64,000 bases of DNA from Isoetes taiwanensis (GCA_021234155.1 JAJEKV010000001.1:1-64000); one strand, 5' to 3'; numbered from the stretch's first letter, positions 32,100 to 43,554 are shown. The notes: generated by a model not told the origin, from the sequence alone. Numbers and translations: made by a program.

Positions 32100-32995
32100 T
32101 TTTAATAGTTTATTGGTGAAAACCAAATCCATAAATCAGTACATGTTAGTGGGTTCAAAAGTTTACAAACCATGTCTAGTTATCCAATATGGTTCATCAA
32201 TATATTTTTCTAAGGTGATAATCCAACATTGTTTTGTGAGATGGTATTGAAACATGGCAATGTTAATTGGTCTCTATAACAACTTAAATTATATGATACA
32301 TACTATCGTTTAGTATGTCAAGTTTGGTAGACTGGTATTTGATCACATCTATCTTCTTTAGTATATTGACACGGTAATTTTGAGTGCATAATTATCATGA
32401 TGCTTTACATTGGTTACTTATCATGATGCTTTACAGTGATTAATCACCAATACACAATGTGATAAATGTACTTGATTTAAATATACTAATATGAGTTTTT
32501 TTACCCTATTTTTCTCCATGGTACTGAAACGTAATAGTTTTCTCAGCAATTTAAAATCTATGATGAACTAATACTTAGTATATAAAGTTTAATGGAATGG
32601 TTTTTGATAGCATCTATCCTCTCTAGTAAATTGACTTGGTAAATTATTCGTATATTTTGTAGCATTTAAACGATTTTGAAGCAGTATATTTATACCTAGT
32701 TTCTACTATATGATATCTAATAGGGCTTGTGTGAAATTTATTTATATGATATTGCAGCATGGTATTTAAACTTAATATATTAGCACAATAAACTTAAATG
32801 CTTAGCGGTTGTATCTAATGATTATTGATCGGAAAGTTTCACTATTATAATATAAGACAATCTTACTTTGACATTGTTCTTAATTACGAGAGAGACAAAA
32901 CGTTTGGAACACAAGGTCTAAAGCACAATGCTCAAACTGGATGCTTTTTATTTAAAAACATGGTCTGATATAATGTAACTCAACTTAATTATGTA
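32100..32995. other. AT-rich region with an imperfect ~278 bp repeat
   Basis: Sequence at about 32240-32390 resembles 32518-32660 (GGTA(T/C)TGAAAC, TTTAGTATGTCAAG versus TTAGTATATAAAG, CATCTATC.TCTTTAGTA.ATTGAC). A weaker third copy may lie at 32680-32800. A 24 bp direct repeat, TATCATGATGCTTTACA, lies near 32393-32440. No coding signal was found. Confidence 0.55.
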
Positions 32996-32999
32996 ACAT

Positions 33000-33180
33000 T
33001 TAAACTGGATCAGTCAAAGAGCCCTCGTCTTCATAGCTCCATAGCCGAGAAGAAGGACTTGTTTCTTTGTCAGGATGATGCCGCAAGAGCTCCTTGCTCT
33101 CAATTGTCAAATCTTGAATAAACCGGTCATGTGCTCTCTCGAAGCTGACATGGAATGCAAAGATAACTAAATATTCCGAT
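33000..33180 (-). pseudogene. dynamin-related protein (DRP5/ARC5-type) exon, C-terminal part
   Basis: The minus-strand frame reads FERAHDRFIQDLTIESKELL followed by RHHPDKETSPSSRLWSYED. This matches the C-terminal effector region of plant DRP5-type dynamins, where an ..RFI.DL..QCK.LVRHH.D..TSP.S..CYE.. pattern is characteristic. These GTPases act in cytokinesis (DRP5A) or chloroplast division (DRP5B/ARC5). The exon follows a plausible GGGCAAAG acceptor. Only this part of the protein is present, so it is a fragment. Confidence 0.75.
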
Positions 33181-33458
33181 ATTCCTTTGCCCAATGAATC
33201 TGTTGATGAAAAGATTGGATATTATGAAGACATTCAAATTGGCTAACACAAATTGTACAATCAGAGAACATTAATCTACACCTTCAATAGATGTTTACTT
33301 TCTCCACTTAATACAAACTGTCAACAACAATGTCCGTCCTTCCATTTGCTCGGAATAAATGACACCAACGCTGCCTATAATTATGGACAAAGAGTGCAGA
33401 AACAAGCAAAAATGCATAGATGCATTACAACTTAATTGACAGAAAAGGTAGACATTAC

Positions 33459-33641
33459 CATCAGAAACTGTTTGAAGGCGAATCCTTTGGACTGCCAAGT
33501 CAAATAAATTGCAAAGCACATGCGCAGGGCGTTCACAAGTTGTATCAAGGAGGGGACCCAGCCACGATCGTGCTGCTGCACGCGCTAAGCTTGCAGCTGC
33601 AACTCCTCCAGCTCTGCTAGAATGAGCGAGTAAAATGTTTG
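33459..33641 (-). pseudogene. dynamin-related protein (DRP5/ARC5-type) exon, preceding part
   Basis: An exon of 61 codons is bounded by a CTTTCATTTCAG acceptor and a CTGATG|GTAATG donor. It encodes AAARSWLGPLLDTTCERPAH followed by VLCNLFDLAVQR. This is the segment that directly precedes the RHH..TSP exon in plant DRP5 proteins, and the order and strand agree with 33000-33180. The frame is intact and the splice signals are good. No GTPase domain was found further upstream, so this is either the 3' end of a split gene or a captured or duplicated fragment. Confidence 0.8.
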
Positions 33642-33669
33642 CTGAAATGAAAGATTTCATATAAACTCA

Positions 33670-35800
33670 TTTTCAAAATAGCAATCTAAGGTGCAGGCAT
33701 CAAGAACAAGAGATATGTGGCTCTCACAAAGGCCCAGAACCTAAAAGGCAAAATTTAAAACGGCAAATACAAAAGACATAAGCTTGAATTGACAACAACA
33801 AAGAAAAGACGAACCAAAAACAAAAGTTTTGGTAACAAAAGTTTAGTAATACAACGCACATCCCTGATATATCAAACAAAGATAATCATAACCACATCTC
33901 TTAGATTATACTCTGATATCGAAGGCCAAGGAAGACTTGTCCAATCTATGGTAAATGCATACCAATTTTGGAGAGTTAAGGATCATTTGTCAATTTTAAA
34001 ATTTTTTTAGCATTTTAGTTGATGAGCAGATACTTTAAAGGAAGAAGGCTATGTTCAGTTGAATTAGCCTTTTCAAAGAAATGGCAGGGTACATTTATAA
34101 CTCGAGTTTAGGGGAAATATGGGGCTGCATATTCCAGGAGAAATGCCAAAGGAAAGGTCCATCAAAATTCTAAAGAACATGGTGATATGCTAAGTTGAAG
34201 CTCATGAGTTGTGGAACAAGAAGTTGTCAGGGATTAAAGCTTCTATCTTGCACAAAACCATGCCCACCTTAGGCCATTTTCACTAGTTACTAATCCTAGT
34301 CTGTATGACATATATCTGTAAACATGTCTATTATTCATGAGAAAACTACAAGCCAATCATAGAAGTTGGGCAAGCCCATGATGGCATAATTCCAAGTGAG
34401 GCATATCAAGGAACTTCAGTATGGCATATTGCAAGGCTCCCAAATAGCCCGTGGAGGCAGGTCTGTTTAAATAATCTCCGTAGCAGATTTCCTTCATTAA
34501 ATATAGTAACATGCTTCTAGATCCTATCCTCCATTATATATGATAAACAATGATGATCTTCTTATTACTTCTGTTCTTGTAGTACTTAATCGAAGAATCC
34601 CTTTGGAAGGAGATGATTACTATGTCAAATGGAGCAGAAATTCAATGAGGAAAAAAGGAAAACCTAGAGATGGGTAATAATAGGCATCCTGCCTCTCAAT
34701 TGCTGCAAGCAACCCAGTCCTTGAGGAAAATTCTACTACCATTACTTTAACCTCTGGTTCATAAGACCATTCATTTTCGTTATAGTATAAAAACATAGAG
34801 ATGGAGAGCAATAACACCTGAAGCTTTTCAAGAACAGGACTTGCTGCAGCCAAATCTGGATCCAAAGATATAGGTGCACAGCTGAACCTATAAAGCATGA
34901 TAACAATCAATAATTTCACTGCTTCAAGTTCAAAGATGTGTACAATATCCTAGATATACTTCTTCTGATATCATAATTCCTCATAGATATCCGCAAATAT
35001 AAAAAACATAGATGTAACACCTTTAGGACGAAAGCGCAAGCAGCCATTAGAACTTAGCTTGCCAGACTTTATTGAGGATCATCCTCGCTAGAAAATTTAT
35101 AAAAACTGATCATTTACTCGTACTCTTTTTATCTTGTAATTCAAATACCAAAAGTCACAAATAGTGGATTGCGAGGAATACTTAGTTCTGGACATGATAT
35201 AGCACAAGAATGACTGCTTTAGCCCATAGCAGATAGCACAAGAGGGACATTTTCTTGTCTGATACAATGCTTCTTATAGTGCTGAAAATATGCTGATTGT
35301 CTAGTTTACGCCAAGTTAATTGTGAAACCTGGGGGGCTTGGATTTTAGCTGCTCTAAAAGTAAGTCTTAACCTCTTTGTTATGACAAAGAACACAAGTAG
35401 AGAAACCGTGTACCCATTGTCTCGATCCTTTGTTCTAACGGAGAATCATTCTATTTGTCCGCTTGATAATCTTGTGTTTGATCTCCACTCAACCATTGAC
35501 AAGCCTCACTTTTCGTTCTTGTTCGGACAAAATTTAATATTAGATAAAGCATATAAACCATCATTCATTTAAATTGGATTTATGTCATTTCCAAAAGCAC
35601 GCCACTTTTGCATACCCTTTTCTCAATATAGTGTTTTGTTGTGTGACATGTTGTTTTGCATTGTTGCAAATTTTGCATTTGTATCTTGGGGAGGTTTAAC
35701 ATTTTCTTGTTTTAGTGAGAAGAATGTGGTGTTTGATTAGCATTTGTAGATAACAACACATCAATATCTGAGAGAACACTTTTACATTCTATTCACTTGA
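33670..35800. other. no gene recognised
   Basis: Mixed-composition DNA with only short unsupported frames (minus 34620-34919, plus 35297-35572). It could hold introns of the dynamin-type gene or unrelated spacer. No repeat structure longer than a few tens of bases was noticed. Confidence 0.4.
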
Positions 35801-35813
35801 TATGAAGATTACA

Positions 35814-36440
35814 TCATGTAGGGACTAGTCCTTTCTTTGTCAAATAACTCTCAAGATAGGGATCCATCTCCTTAGTCCGATCTAGTTCTGGATGCATTTT
35901 GACAACATCTGATACTGTTTTACCAGAAGCCAAGCCACTCATGATGGACATGAATAGTACTAGAAACTCATCTGTTGAGTAATCTTGTGGAGTATAAGTT
36001 GATTATAAAAGCACTTAAGAGCATCATCATCTACTATTATGATGTCCTCTTTCTTTTGAATGCCAAGCTGATCCATCATAGTACCAAGATGTTTCACGAA
36101 GACCGGTTTGCCAACCGGATCTCTTGGATGTGGAAACTTTATACACTTACTTTGGTCCCAAATCGTCACAAAGTCTCGATTCATGCCTGGTAACACCCTA
36201 AGTACTTCATCAACATTTCTGCGTTCCATTGAGGACAAGATGGCAACTCGAAACAATCTGAACGCCTCATTCATCATATCTTCTAAGTGTGGACGAGGAT
36301 AGATCCACTTAGTATTCGATTCTAGAGGGACTTGCTCGAAGTCATCGCGTTAATAAGCTTCTTAGGAAGCGTTTTACACAAAGACACCATTCGGATCGAA
36401 GACAATGATTTTGTCTGGCGGGTGGAGCCCGAACCATGGA
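35814..36440 (-). pseudogene. FCP1/NIF-type phosphatase domain, copy B
   Basis: On the minus strand, KIIVFDPNGVF (motif I position, 36405-36370) is followed by WIYPRPHLEDMMNEAFRLFR, VAILSSMERRNVDEVLRVLP, VTIWDQSKCIKFPHP, KPVFVKHLGTMMDQLGI and IIIVDDDALKCFYNQ (motif III DD). After a frame change the C-terminus reads FMSIMSGLASGKTVSDVVKM to KKGLVPT and a TGA at 35814-35816. These are clear FCP1-homology landmarks, with a WDQSKC signature common in plant homologues. Motif I is DxN instead of DxD. Three in-frame stops follow motif I, so the copy is broken. It is the longest readable copy of the three. Confidence 0.85.
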
Positions 36441-36498
36441 AAACAAAGAGTTAGCCATGCAAAAGTGTTACGCAATACACGCCAAAGCGTTTTATCCT

Positions 36499-39400
36499 TC
36501 ATAACAAAGCTACATATCGGCGCTGGCGTGAATTACCTTTCATCGTCGCCGTCATCGCGGCGGTCTTAGCGTCTACTTCACTCCCCGGATGCTTACTGTC
36601 AGAAGCATGAACGCCACCGTTAAGTTCGGACACGTTCTCTTCTATGAAAGCTACCACAGGGGTTTGATTCCTAACCTCAGTGGTTGCATCTGAGCTTGCA
36701 TGATCTTCTGGATTTGGTATCGGGAAGCTGCCCTTTTCATTACCCCCAACTTTGGACATTACGACCTGGAATGTTATCAAGCATGGGACTTAAATTTTTT
36801 CTCCATGCTCTCACGTTCCCGCTCTAGCATTTCGGCCTTCTCCTCGGGGTTGCATTGCTTTTTGAACATGCAGGTTGCACTTTCGGAGGCTTTTGTGAAC
36901 TAGTGATACGCCTACGCCCTTCGTGAGGTACCAAAGCCAACACTTTTTTATCTTTCACAGGACCCCAATCAGCCGTGGCTAGTACCTTTTCGAAAAACAC
37001 TTCAAGGAAATCCCTGGACTGGTCATCGTTGACGAAACTTAAACATCTTCTTGATGTCTTCAGGGCCTCTCTACCAATATACCCTCCAACATGCAATTCA
37101 CAGCAAGTGGTATCAAGTGGTGCAAATGCCTCAACAAGATAGCTTGCGGATTGATTGCAAACCCATGTTTATTCAAGGGTCCCTTTTCTTTTTGTCGGCA
37201 ATTCGAGTGATGTCTTTGCGGTAGAGGTTAGGAACATCAAATTCCTCGCATTCATTTTCTTCATCCTCATCATCTGCTTTGTAGAAGACATTTTTCAAGT
37301 TGGGTTCATCCAGAAGAAAACACTGCCATGCACCTTTATCCGATGCCCCTTTGCTCTTTGCAACCTCATAGTCGTCATCTGGCACAAGGGATATCATTAT
37401 GAAGATTATACAAAGCGCTTTTATCTTTGCATCCTCAAATCGGTATCCTTTGTCTCAAAAGAAGAGAGCCTTCCCTAACGACCTTTAGGCATTCCAAGTC
37501 GTATGAAGCCATCAAAGCATGCATATGAGGCTCTCACGGGGGCATATGATGACAATAGTAAAGAGTTTCGAGTTATTAAGCCTATGCGACTACTAAAAAA
37601 CTGCTTTGTACTCTGTTGAGTCATCCCCTTCTCTCCTTTTGCAGTCTGCTATCAATACAAAGCAGAGAAATATTACGAGGGCCTATTGTTGTATCGGGTA
37701 GGAGACCTTTATAGCCCGATAGAGACCAGGTATTGGAGTGCGGGTAAGTCACCACCAACATCTTTTAGGGGCGGCAACCTTTCTTCCGAGCTCGGCCATC
37801 ACCTTATCGATAGCTTTGAGGTGTCTTTGTTGGTTCTTTGATTTCTGTTTGCAGAAATTCCCGACCAAAAGGCGTATTTCTTGATGTCATCGTGAGACCG
37901 CCATACTTGTCTAGCGGGCCGACTTGGACAATGTTACATCACCGGATAGCTTCTGAAGTTCTTCACCAAGCTGCTACCTTCATAACTTCGCATGTTCTTT
38001 ATATGAGTGCAACAATCAATGAAGGACATTTTGTCCTTAAGCTTGAAGAAGCCTTCTTGTCTGAGAACTTCTTTGTTTATGCATTGATTTAACAACCAAA
38101 TGATTTCATCATCTTGGAGGCCTGTACTTTCCTCATCTCGGTAGTCTTGAGATCAAATATTGAAGTATCTTGAGGAGGCACTTTCGTCCCATTAGGTGCG
38201 GTAGGCTGTTTACGAGCATAAGCATCGAACTTCGTTCCACTTTGCCCGGACCGTCCTTAGCGAAGGCGATCTTGTAGGCATCTGTGGGACCTCTGGGAAG
38301 GCGCTTGAGGGGCGTCTCTCTGCTTCCTCCCAGTTTTTTTTTTTTTTTTCCTTTTTTTTTGGCTCTTGGTTTCCTATCTTGGATGATAGTGCGAGCCAAG
38401 GTCTTTTCAATGCCTTAAACTCCTCGGACCGTTCCTCCCTTTTTGTTTGCAGGGGTCTTCCATATTCTATCCATTCTTTGGCGGGCATGGCGGAGTTGTT
38501 CCACGTAAGGGGCTGCGTGTAAGGAAAGCATGTCAGCCAATATGAGCGGGGCATACAAAAAGTTAACCGCTTTTTAGATCAAGCAAACGGGGATAATCGG
38601 GGAAGCGTCAAAGCGGTGATGCGTTGCCAATCCGCGCTGGCGTGTATTCATCGACATTTCGCGGACGAATACACGCCCGGCGCGAATGCATTGGCGGCAT
38701 GAATACGCCCGGACGCGAATTGGCGCCTGGGGTGTACTCTATTCCACCAAATCCGCCGAATAGGTACAGCATGAATACCGCCCGGTAGGCGAATTGGCAA
38801 GCCATTTGCATTGGCGCTGGCGTGTATTCATCCGCTGATGAAAATGCAGTTCATTGGCAATTGGCGCTGGCGTGTATTCATGGTGACAATTGGCGGGCGA
38901 ATACACCCGGTAGCGAATTGGCGGCGGAATTCACGCATAGCCTTAAGTGGGGCGCCTTGACAATATTTGGACCTACTATACTCTTGTTATTGCTACTTGA
39001 TATATCGACTCTATTCCACCAAATATACTAACCTTTTATAAAGAAAGACTTAGCCCATTTAGTTCAATGTTGCACTAATCTCGCGGGTCCTCTGCGGGGG
39101 TATGGGGGCTTAAAACCGACACCTCACGTGGTTGTAATGCAGCGGATACATTGTTTGTCGGTTTGCTTAGCCTGGTTGGATAAGGATCGTTGTGCCTCAA
39201 TAGAATCTTTGTCAGTCAATAATAAGGAAGCATACATTAGGGTTCTCCGCGGTTAGCTCTTCTAGTGTTGTCCTTTGGAGTGGAGCATCCTTTTTCTTAT
39301 CCCAAGGAAGCACGTCTATGGCATAGGAACTTGGCACGGATTCCTCACCATCGCCCTCAATATTTCTCTTGCATGCTCGGGGTCATACCTCCTGCTAACA

Positions 39401-40640
39401 AGACTTGACTTATGTGATCTCACGGGCCGGTCAACATGGATGGGATGTGTAAAAGATTGGCCAAGTGGGTAGTTAATGCGCATACTTGACTAGCCTACTC
39501 ATTGCCTCCATTTTGCAATTTCTTTTTGAGTCATTTTCGCCAAAATGCCATCAAGCTGTTGCGGCGGGGATGTCCTTTCCTAAGTCCGGCAATCTTCGTT
39601 TACATCCACGATATCATTTTGATGCTTCATCTCCTCCGGGTAGTAACTTGGAGAAGGTCCTCATAAAGCTCTCCTCACTGCAGACACCCCTTCACTAATA
39701 GAAGCTGGATTGAGGGCGGTATTTTTGAGGCCATCCGTACTTGAAACATGACTCGGCACTCCGTCCTTCTTCATGAGACCATCTTTGAAAGCGATTTGCC
39801 ACGGCATGTGTAAATCGGCGAGATCTTTCTTGTGGTTCTTCACAACCTCCACTAGGAGTTGACAACAGATGTCATCTGCTCCTCACAAGTGATAAGAATA
39901 CCTTGTTTCTTCATAAGATCGGTCTCTTTCTTTACGGGTGTAACACAAGATCCACCTTACCATTTGTTTTGCCTACATCAACATACCACTTTCGACTTTG
40001 TCATCCATCTTCTCCTCGAGGCATGGAGGATGCGTATGCCTTTCGATAATGGATCGCTATCATCCATCGACAATGCATAGGATCTTGCGTCCTCATTGGG
40101 CTTTCCTTCTTACGTGAGCTGGAGCTTCTTTGGAGTATCTTCAGAGCCTCTTGCTTTCTTAGGAGGAGGTGTAGGAGCGATCATTGGTTTTGTCTCTTCT
40201 TCCCACAAGCGGCGGTGCAATACCGCTTAAAGCGATTTGGTGGTCATCAATTCGGCCGGGGCTAAAGCCGAATGGCATCGGTCCCGATTCTGGACATGCA
40301 CTCATAAGGCGTGCCAATTACGACATCTGCCGAGCCACCGCGGTCGGCGAGGCCAACTAAAAACGGTCATACTACTTTACAAATTATAGGCGAGCGGTTA
40401 ATCCGCGAGTAGGACAATTTAACACAGGAAGGACATTTATTATGCGGATGCAAATACAAGTCTGGCGGCGAAATGAGCAGCTAAAGAAATGATAGCGCGA
40501 AGTGTCGGCAACTATAGAAATTTAAGTCACTTCTGAAATAATAGAAGCGGGAGCATAGGCGGGAGAGATACAGAGCAAATCTGATAAATAGAGAGCACTG
40601 AACAATGAATGAATAACACACAAAATGATGACAATACCGA
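36499..40640 (-). pseudogene. upstream coding remnants of FCP1-like copy B
   Basis: Many collinear minus-strand pieces suggest a long nuclear-type protein. EETKPMIAPTPPPKKARGSE lies near 40200-40140, YYPEEMKHQNDIVDVNED near 39630, PQQLDGILAKMTQKEIAKW near 39560, a Lys-rich KPRAKKKGKKKKK at 38370, LLNQCINKEVLRQEGFFKLK near 38060, DDDYEVAKSKGASDKGAWQC with an acidic DDEDEENECEE at 37390-37240, and SFVNDDQSRDFLEVFFEKVL near 37030. The frame changes often; some changes may be introns. No domain other than the terminal FCP1-like one was recognised. Confidence 0.4.
38618..38915. repeat. inverted/direct repeat cluster GGCGCTGGCGTGTATTCAT
   Basis: Three plus-orientation copies of GCGCTGGCGTGTATTCAT (about 38624, 38813 and 38863) are identical. 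Four minus-orientation copies (about 38665, 38695, 38770 and 38895) are each differently altered at the CGCCAGCGCC core. Together they would form palindromes. Related inverted repeats occur at 42077-42567. Confidence 0.7.
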
Positions 40641-40641
40641 C

Positions 40642-40702
40642 CTTCAGCACCTTCTCTCGCGGCCCGGCCTGAGTTTGGAGCAGCACGACCTTTGGGCGGC
40701 AT
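40642..40702 (-). CDS. possible first exon of the copy B gene
   Basis: ATG at 40702-40700 opens MPPKGRAAPNSGRAAREGAE and ends at a GAAG|GTCGGT donor-like site (40641). It lies about 110 bp downstream of a TATA-like element on the same strand. A short basic N-terminus after a leader and before an intron is typical of plant genes. The link to the FCP1-like end 4 kb away is inferred from strand and order only. Confidence 0.4.
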
Positions 40703-40808
40703 CTTCGCGATGATCTTGAGCGCCTCGGAGTTCTTGAGTTCTGAGCACCTAGGAGTTCTTGGCGTCCGAACAAGTCGACAATCAAAAAGCAAGAAATGGA
40801 ATTCAAAA

Positions 40809-40817
40809 CTTATATAG
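40809..40817 (-). promoter_or_regulatory. TATA box candidate
   Basis: CTATATAAG on the minus strand lies about 110 bp before the ATG at 40702, followed by a mixed leader. It is the best core-promoter match near a plausible start in this part of the window. Confidence 0.45.
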
Positions 40818-40864
40818 ATTTGCATAAAGGCGATTAGGTCGGCTTTAGATCGGCAGGTTTCATT

Positions 40865-41000
40865 CGGATCGACTTTTCATCGACGGTCCGATAAAAGCGG
40901 CGGTTATTAAAATATCGCGGATCGACTTCTAATCGGCGGTCGATAGAAGGGGCGGATATTTAAATTTCAGCGGATCGACTTTTCATCGGCGGTTAGCAAA
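40865..41000. repeat. three 53 bp repeats upstream of the TATA candidate
   Basis: CGGATCGACTT(T/C)T(C/A)ATCG(A/G)CGGTC recurs at 40865, 40918 and 40971, exactly 53 bp apart, with GATA(A/G)AAG.GGCGG spacers. The array lies 50-190 bp upstream of the candidate promoter, so it may be regulatory, or a simple tandem duplication. Confidence 0.75.
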
Positions 41001-41129
41001 CTTACGATTGGGTCTAATGGGCGGGGCCAGCGATAAAATGCGGCGATTAATGGCTCTCGACCGCCCGTATTATCAAATCCCATAGTAGATTTCACTTTCG
41101 GCGGCTAAGCGGTACAATTAGCGGATAAT

Positions 41130-41561
41130 TTGAAACTACCACCTAATCTTGCCGCCTTGACCTTTCTTGTCATTCGAACTTCGAAGAACTTGGAAGAAAC
41201 GGGAAGAACTTCGAAAGAACTTCGGAAGAAGCTGGGAAGAAGCGGCGCTGGCGATGTCGCGCCTTCATGTAAGTTCATCTACTCTTCGGATCCCAAGCTC
41301 CAAATTAATCCACGATCTTGCGACATTGAGCGGCGTTGGGGAAGAATGCTACATCTTTGGCGGCAATTTGAAGAGGAGGGTGGGAAATTGCAAGATAGAA
41401 TCGGTCGATCAGGAAGCAATCGCCATGGAGTTCCTCTTGGAAATGATCATGTGAAGATTCTAGTAACCGATTGCCATTTCAACGTGAAGCATTACCCGAG
41501 AAGGCATCGATGGAACGCGATGGGTGAAAGCATGGCCGGAACCTTTGTTGCATGGCGATGA
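41130..41561 (+). CDS. hypothetical ORF, low support
   Basis: An open frame of 143 codons has a repeated GAAGAACTT-derived start (Lys/Glu/Arg-rich) and no recognisable domain. An alternative frame at 41167-41454 is also open, which weakens the case. It faces away from the copy B promoter across the 53 bp repeats. Confidence 0.25.
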   Translation: MKLPPNLAALTFLVIRTSKNLEETGRTSKELRKKLGRSGAGDVAPSCKFIYSSDPKLQINPRSCDIERRWGRMLHLWRQFEEEGGKLQDRIGRSGSNRHGVPLGNDHVKILVTDCHFNVKHYPRRHRWNAMGESMAGTFVAWR

Positions 41562-42075
41562 TTAAGCTTAAAGAAGGTGAGTTTCATTTTCTTGGAAGAC
41601 ATAGAGGAAGATTGAGTGCTCATACTAAAATGCACAAACTGATTACGTCATATGTATGAAATTAAAAGGCTTGCATGCGGACCATTCTTTCAAAATTGCA
41701 AAAATATAAGGCTGCCGGACCCGAGCATTGAGAATTCAAAAAACTCTTGTTTTCTTTACATGGATGGGATATTCTTTACATGGATGGCATTCTTTACATT
41801 TTTTTAATTACATCGTTGTGTTATTTATCTAGGTGTTATTAATCATTGTGTTGTTCCTCGATTATTACGGCAAATAAAATAGTGCGGCTTAGGTGGTGCG
41901 CAACTCTAATTATCGACTTAGCATTTTTCCAATTCAAGCCCCTCCCTCCATGAGCTAATACCAAAGCGCCATGAGCTAATACCATTCAGTTGTAACTTAA
42001 ATGCCATCTTGGCGTATCTGTATTGTACTTTAAAAGCGATTTGTAATTTCTTGGAAAAGGCTGTCATCATTTTTA
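41562..42075. other. no gene recognised
   Basis: AT-rich DNA containing a short TCTTTACATGGATGG duplication near 41755-41790 and nothing else I can support. Confidence 0.4.
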
Positions 42076-42076
42076 A

Positions 42077-42567
42077 ATTCGAGAGAGCTGAAGTGAAATC
42101 ACGCCAGGCGCGAAATATGTTTGTGTGCATTCATGTTTACATTGTGCAGGTCCAATACACGCATGTCGTGAGCGCATAAAGCTAATTCGTGTGTAATTCA
42201 CGCCAGGCGTGTATTGAATTTGCTTGACAATTTAAACATTTTGTACACAAACATATTTGGCGCTGGCGTGATCTCTCAGCTCTCTCAAAATAGAATGAAA
42301 GATCGAATTAGATAGATCAAGCGAGCATGGTGCCGTTTACTAATTCAGGTCTATTGTTCATAGAAGTGAAATCCGCGTCGGTATGCGAAATATGTTTGTG
42401 TGCAAAATGTTTACATTGTGCGAGGTCAATACTGCGCTGGCGTGGCGCTGCATAAAGCTAATTCGTATTGTGTAATTCGCCCGGTGTATTGGGATTTGCT
42501 TGACAATTTAAACATTTTGTACATAAACATATTTGGCGCTGGCGTGATCTCGCCGACTCTCTCAAAA
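42077..42567. mobile_element. two tandem fold-back elements of ~215 bp
   Basis: In the first copy (42077-42292), GAGAGCTGAAGTGAAATCAC..AAATATGTTTGTGTG on the left pairs with the complement of CACAAACATATTTGGCGC..TGATCTCTCAGCTCTC on the right. A second copy with the same order (CGAAATATGTTTGTGTGC, GCATAAAGCTAATTCGT, TTGCTTGACAATTTAAACAT, ATATTTGGCGCTGGCGTGAT) fills 42365-42567. Each copy is non-coding and self-complementary over ~90 bp arms. Confidence 0.75.
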
Positions 42568-42581
42568 TTAAGAAATAAAGA

Positions 42582-42857
42582 GCGAAATTCAAAAGCGATT
42601 TTACGAAGAAATTACAGTTATGCCTTCAAGTTAGAGTTGACACTAAAGAAATATATTGCAGTCATTAATCCTTGTATTGCCATTGAACATTTTTACATAA
42701 GGCCTTTTATTTGAGTTGCGAGGAATTCAAAAGCAACCTGCGAGAAATTACGATTACGCTTTCAAGTTAGAGTAGAAACTAAAGAAACATATTGCAGTTA
42801 GTAAATCCTTGTATTGCCATTGAAAAAGTTTACATAAGGCCTTTTATTAGAGTTGCC
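42582..42857. repeat. tandem duplication, ~138 bp x2
   Basis: GAATTCAAAAGC(G/A)A.., TTCAAGTTAGAGT, ATATTGCAGT, AATCCTTGTATTGCCATTGA and TTTACATAAGGCCTTTTATT occur in the same order in 42582-42719 and 42720-42857. Many small differences indicate moderate age. It lies immediately downstream (minus strand) of the acidic ORF and may be 3' untranslated sequence. Confidence 0.8.
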
Positions 42858-43019
42858 CAGCTCTGTGTTACAAAATTACAGAAGTTCTAGGCAGTTTAAG
42901 GAGATGCCTAGCTCCATTCATAATCCTCATTTGAGGCCTTTTTTGGAGATGTTCAGCTCGCTCTTCTGAACCAAAAACTAAATAACAAAAACCAAAAAAA
43001 AATTCAGCCCTCTACCTCC

Positions 43020-43469
43020 TCCTCTTCTTCCTCCTCCTCTTCTTCCTCTGAGCTTTCATCTGCCATCTCCTCAGGGATGCTTGGCTTTAACTTCATCATC
43101 GGAGGAGGAGAGGGCGTCCATAATCAGCTGCTTTTTTTCTTCTTCTAATTCTTCCCGCCATTCTTCATCTGCTTCCTCCATTTCTTCTTCTTTCTCAATA
43201 TCGTTCTCCATCTCCTCATCTGAATCAAGGGGAGTATGGGGGGACTTCGAGGAGCTCTTGGTCTTTGGTGCTCGGATAATCTTTTCGGTGAAGCTTGCCA
43301 CGAAGAAATAACTCCTCGCAATTATCCGGTTGTGGTGCGGAGGCAGCCTGGCGGCATCTGGGGGGGGAATGGATTTCTTTATCAATTTTTTTAACTGCCT
43401 CTTTGCCTCTCGGAGGCGAGTCCGTGAGGATGGGGGATGGAGGACGGGAGGCGGGGAGGCAGGCGGCAT
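43020..43469 (-). CDS. small protein with basic head and acidic tail, hypothetical
   Basis: The minus-strand frame from ATG 43469 runs 132 codons: a Pro-rich start, a basic TRLREAKRQLKKLIKKSI segment, then a strongly acidic half (DEEMENDIEKEEEMEEADEE) ending in TGA at 43071. Beyond the stop, another frame continues SIPEEMADESSEEEEEEEEE, so a frameshift may have shortened it. A competing ATG at 43479 opens an 84-codon frame. Basic-plus-acidic composition resembles nucleolar or histone-chaperone-like proteins, but no family is assigned. Confidence 0.4.
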
Positions 43470-43554
43470 GGCTCACCATGGTAGAAGGAAGAAAGGAAGA
43501 AAGGATTGGCGCTAGAAGGAAGAAAGGATTGGCGGTTGAAAGAATGGAGGGTTT

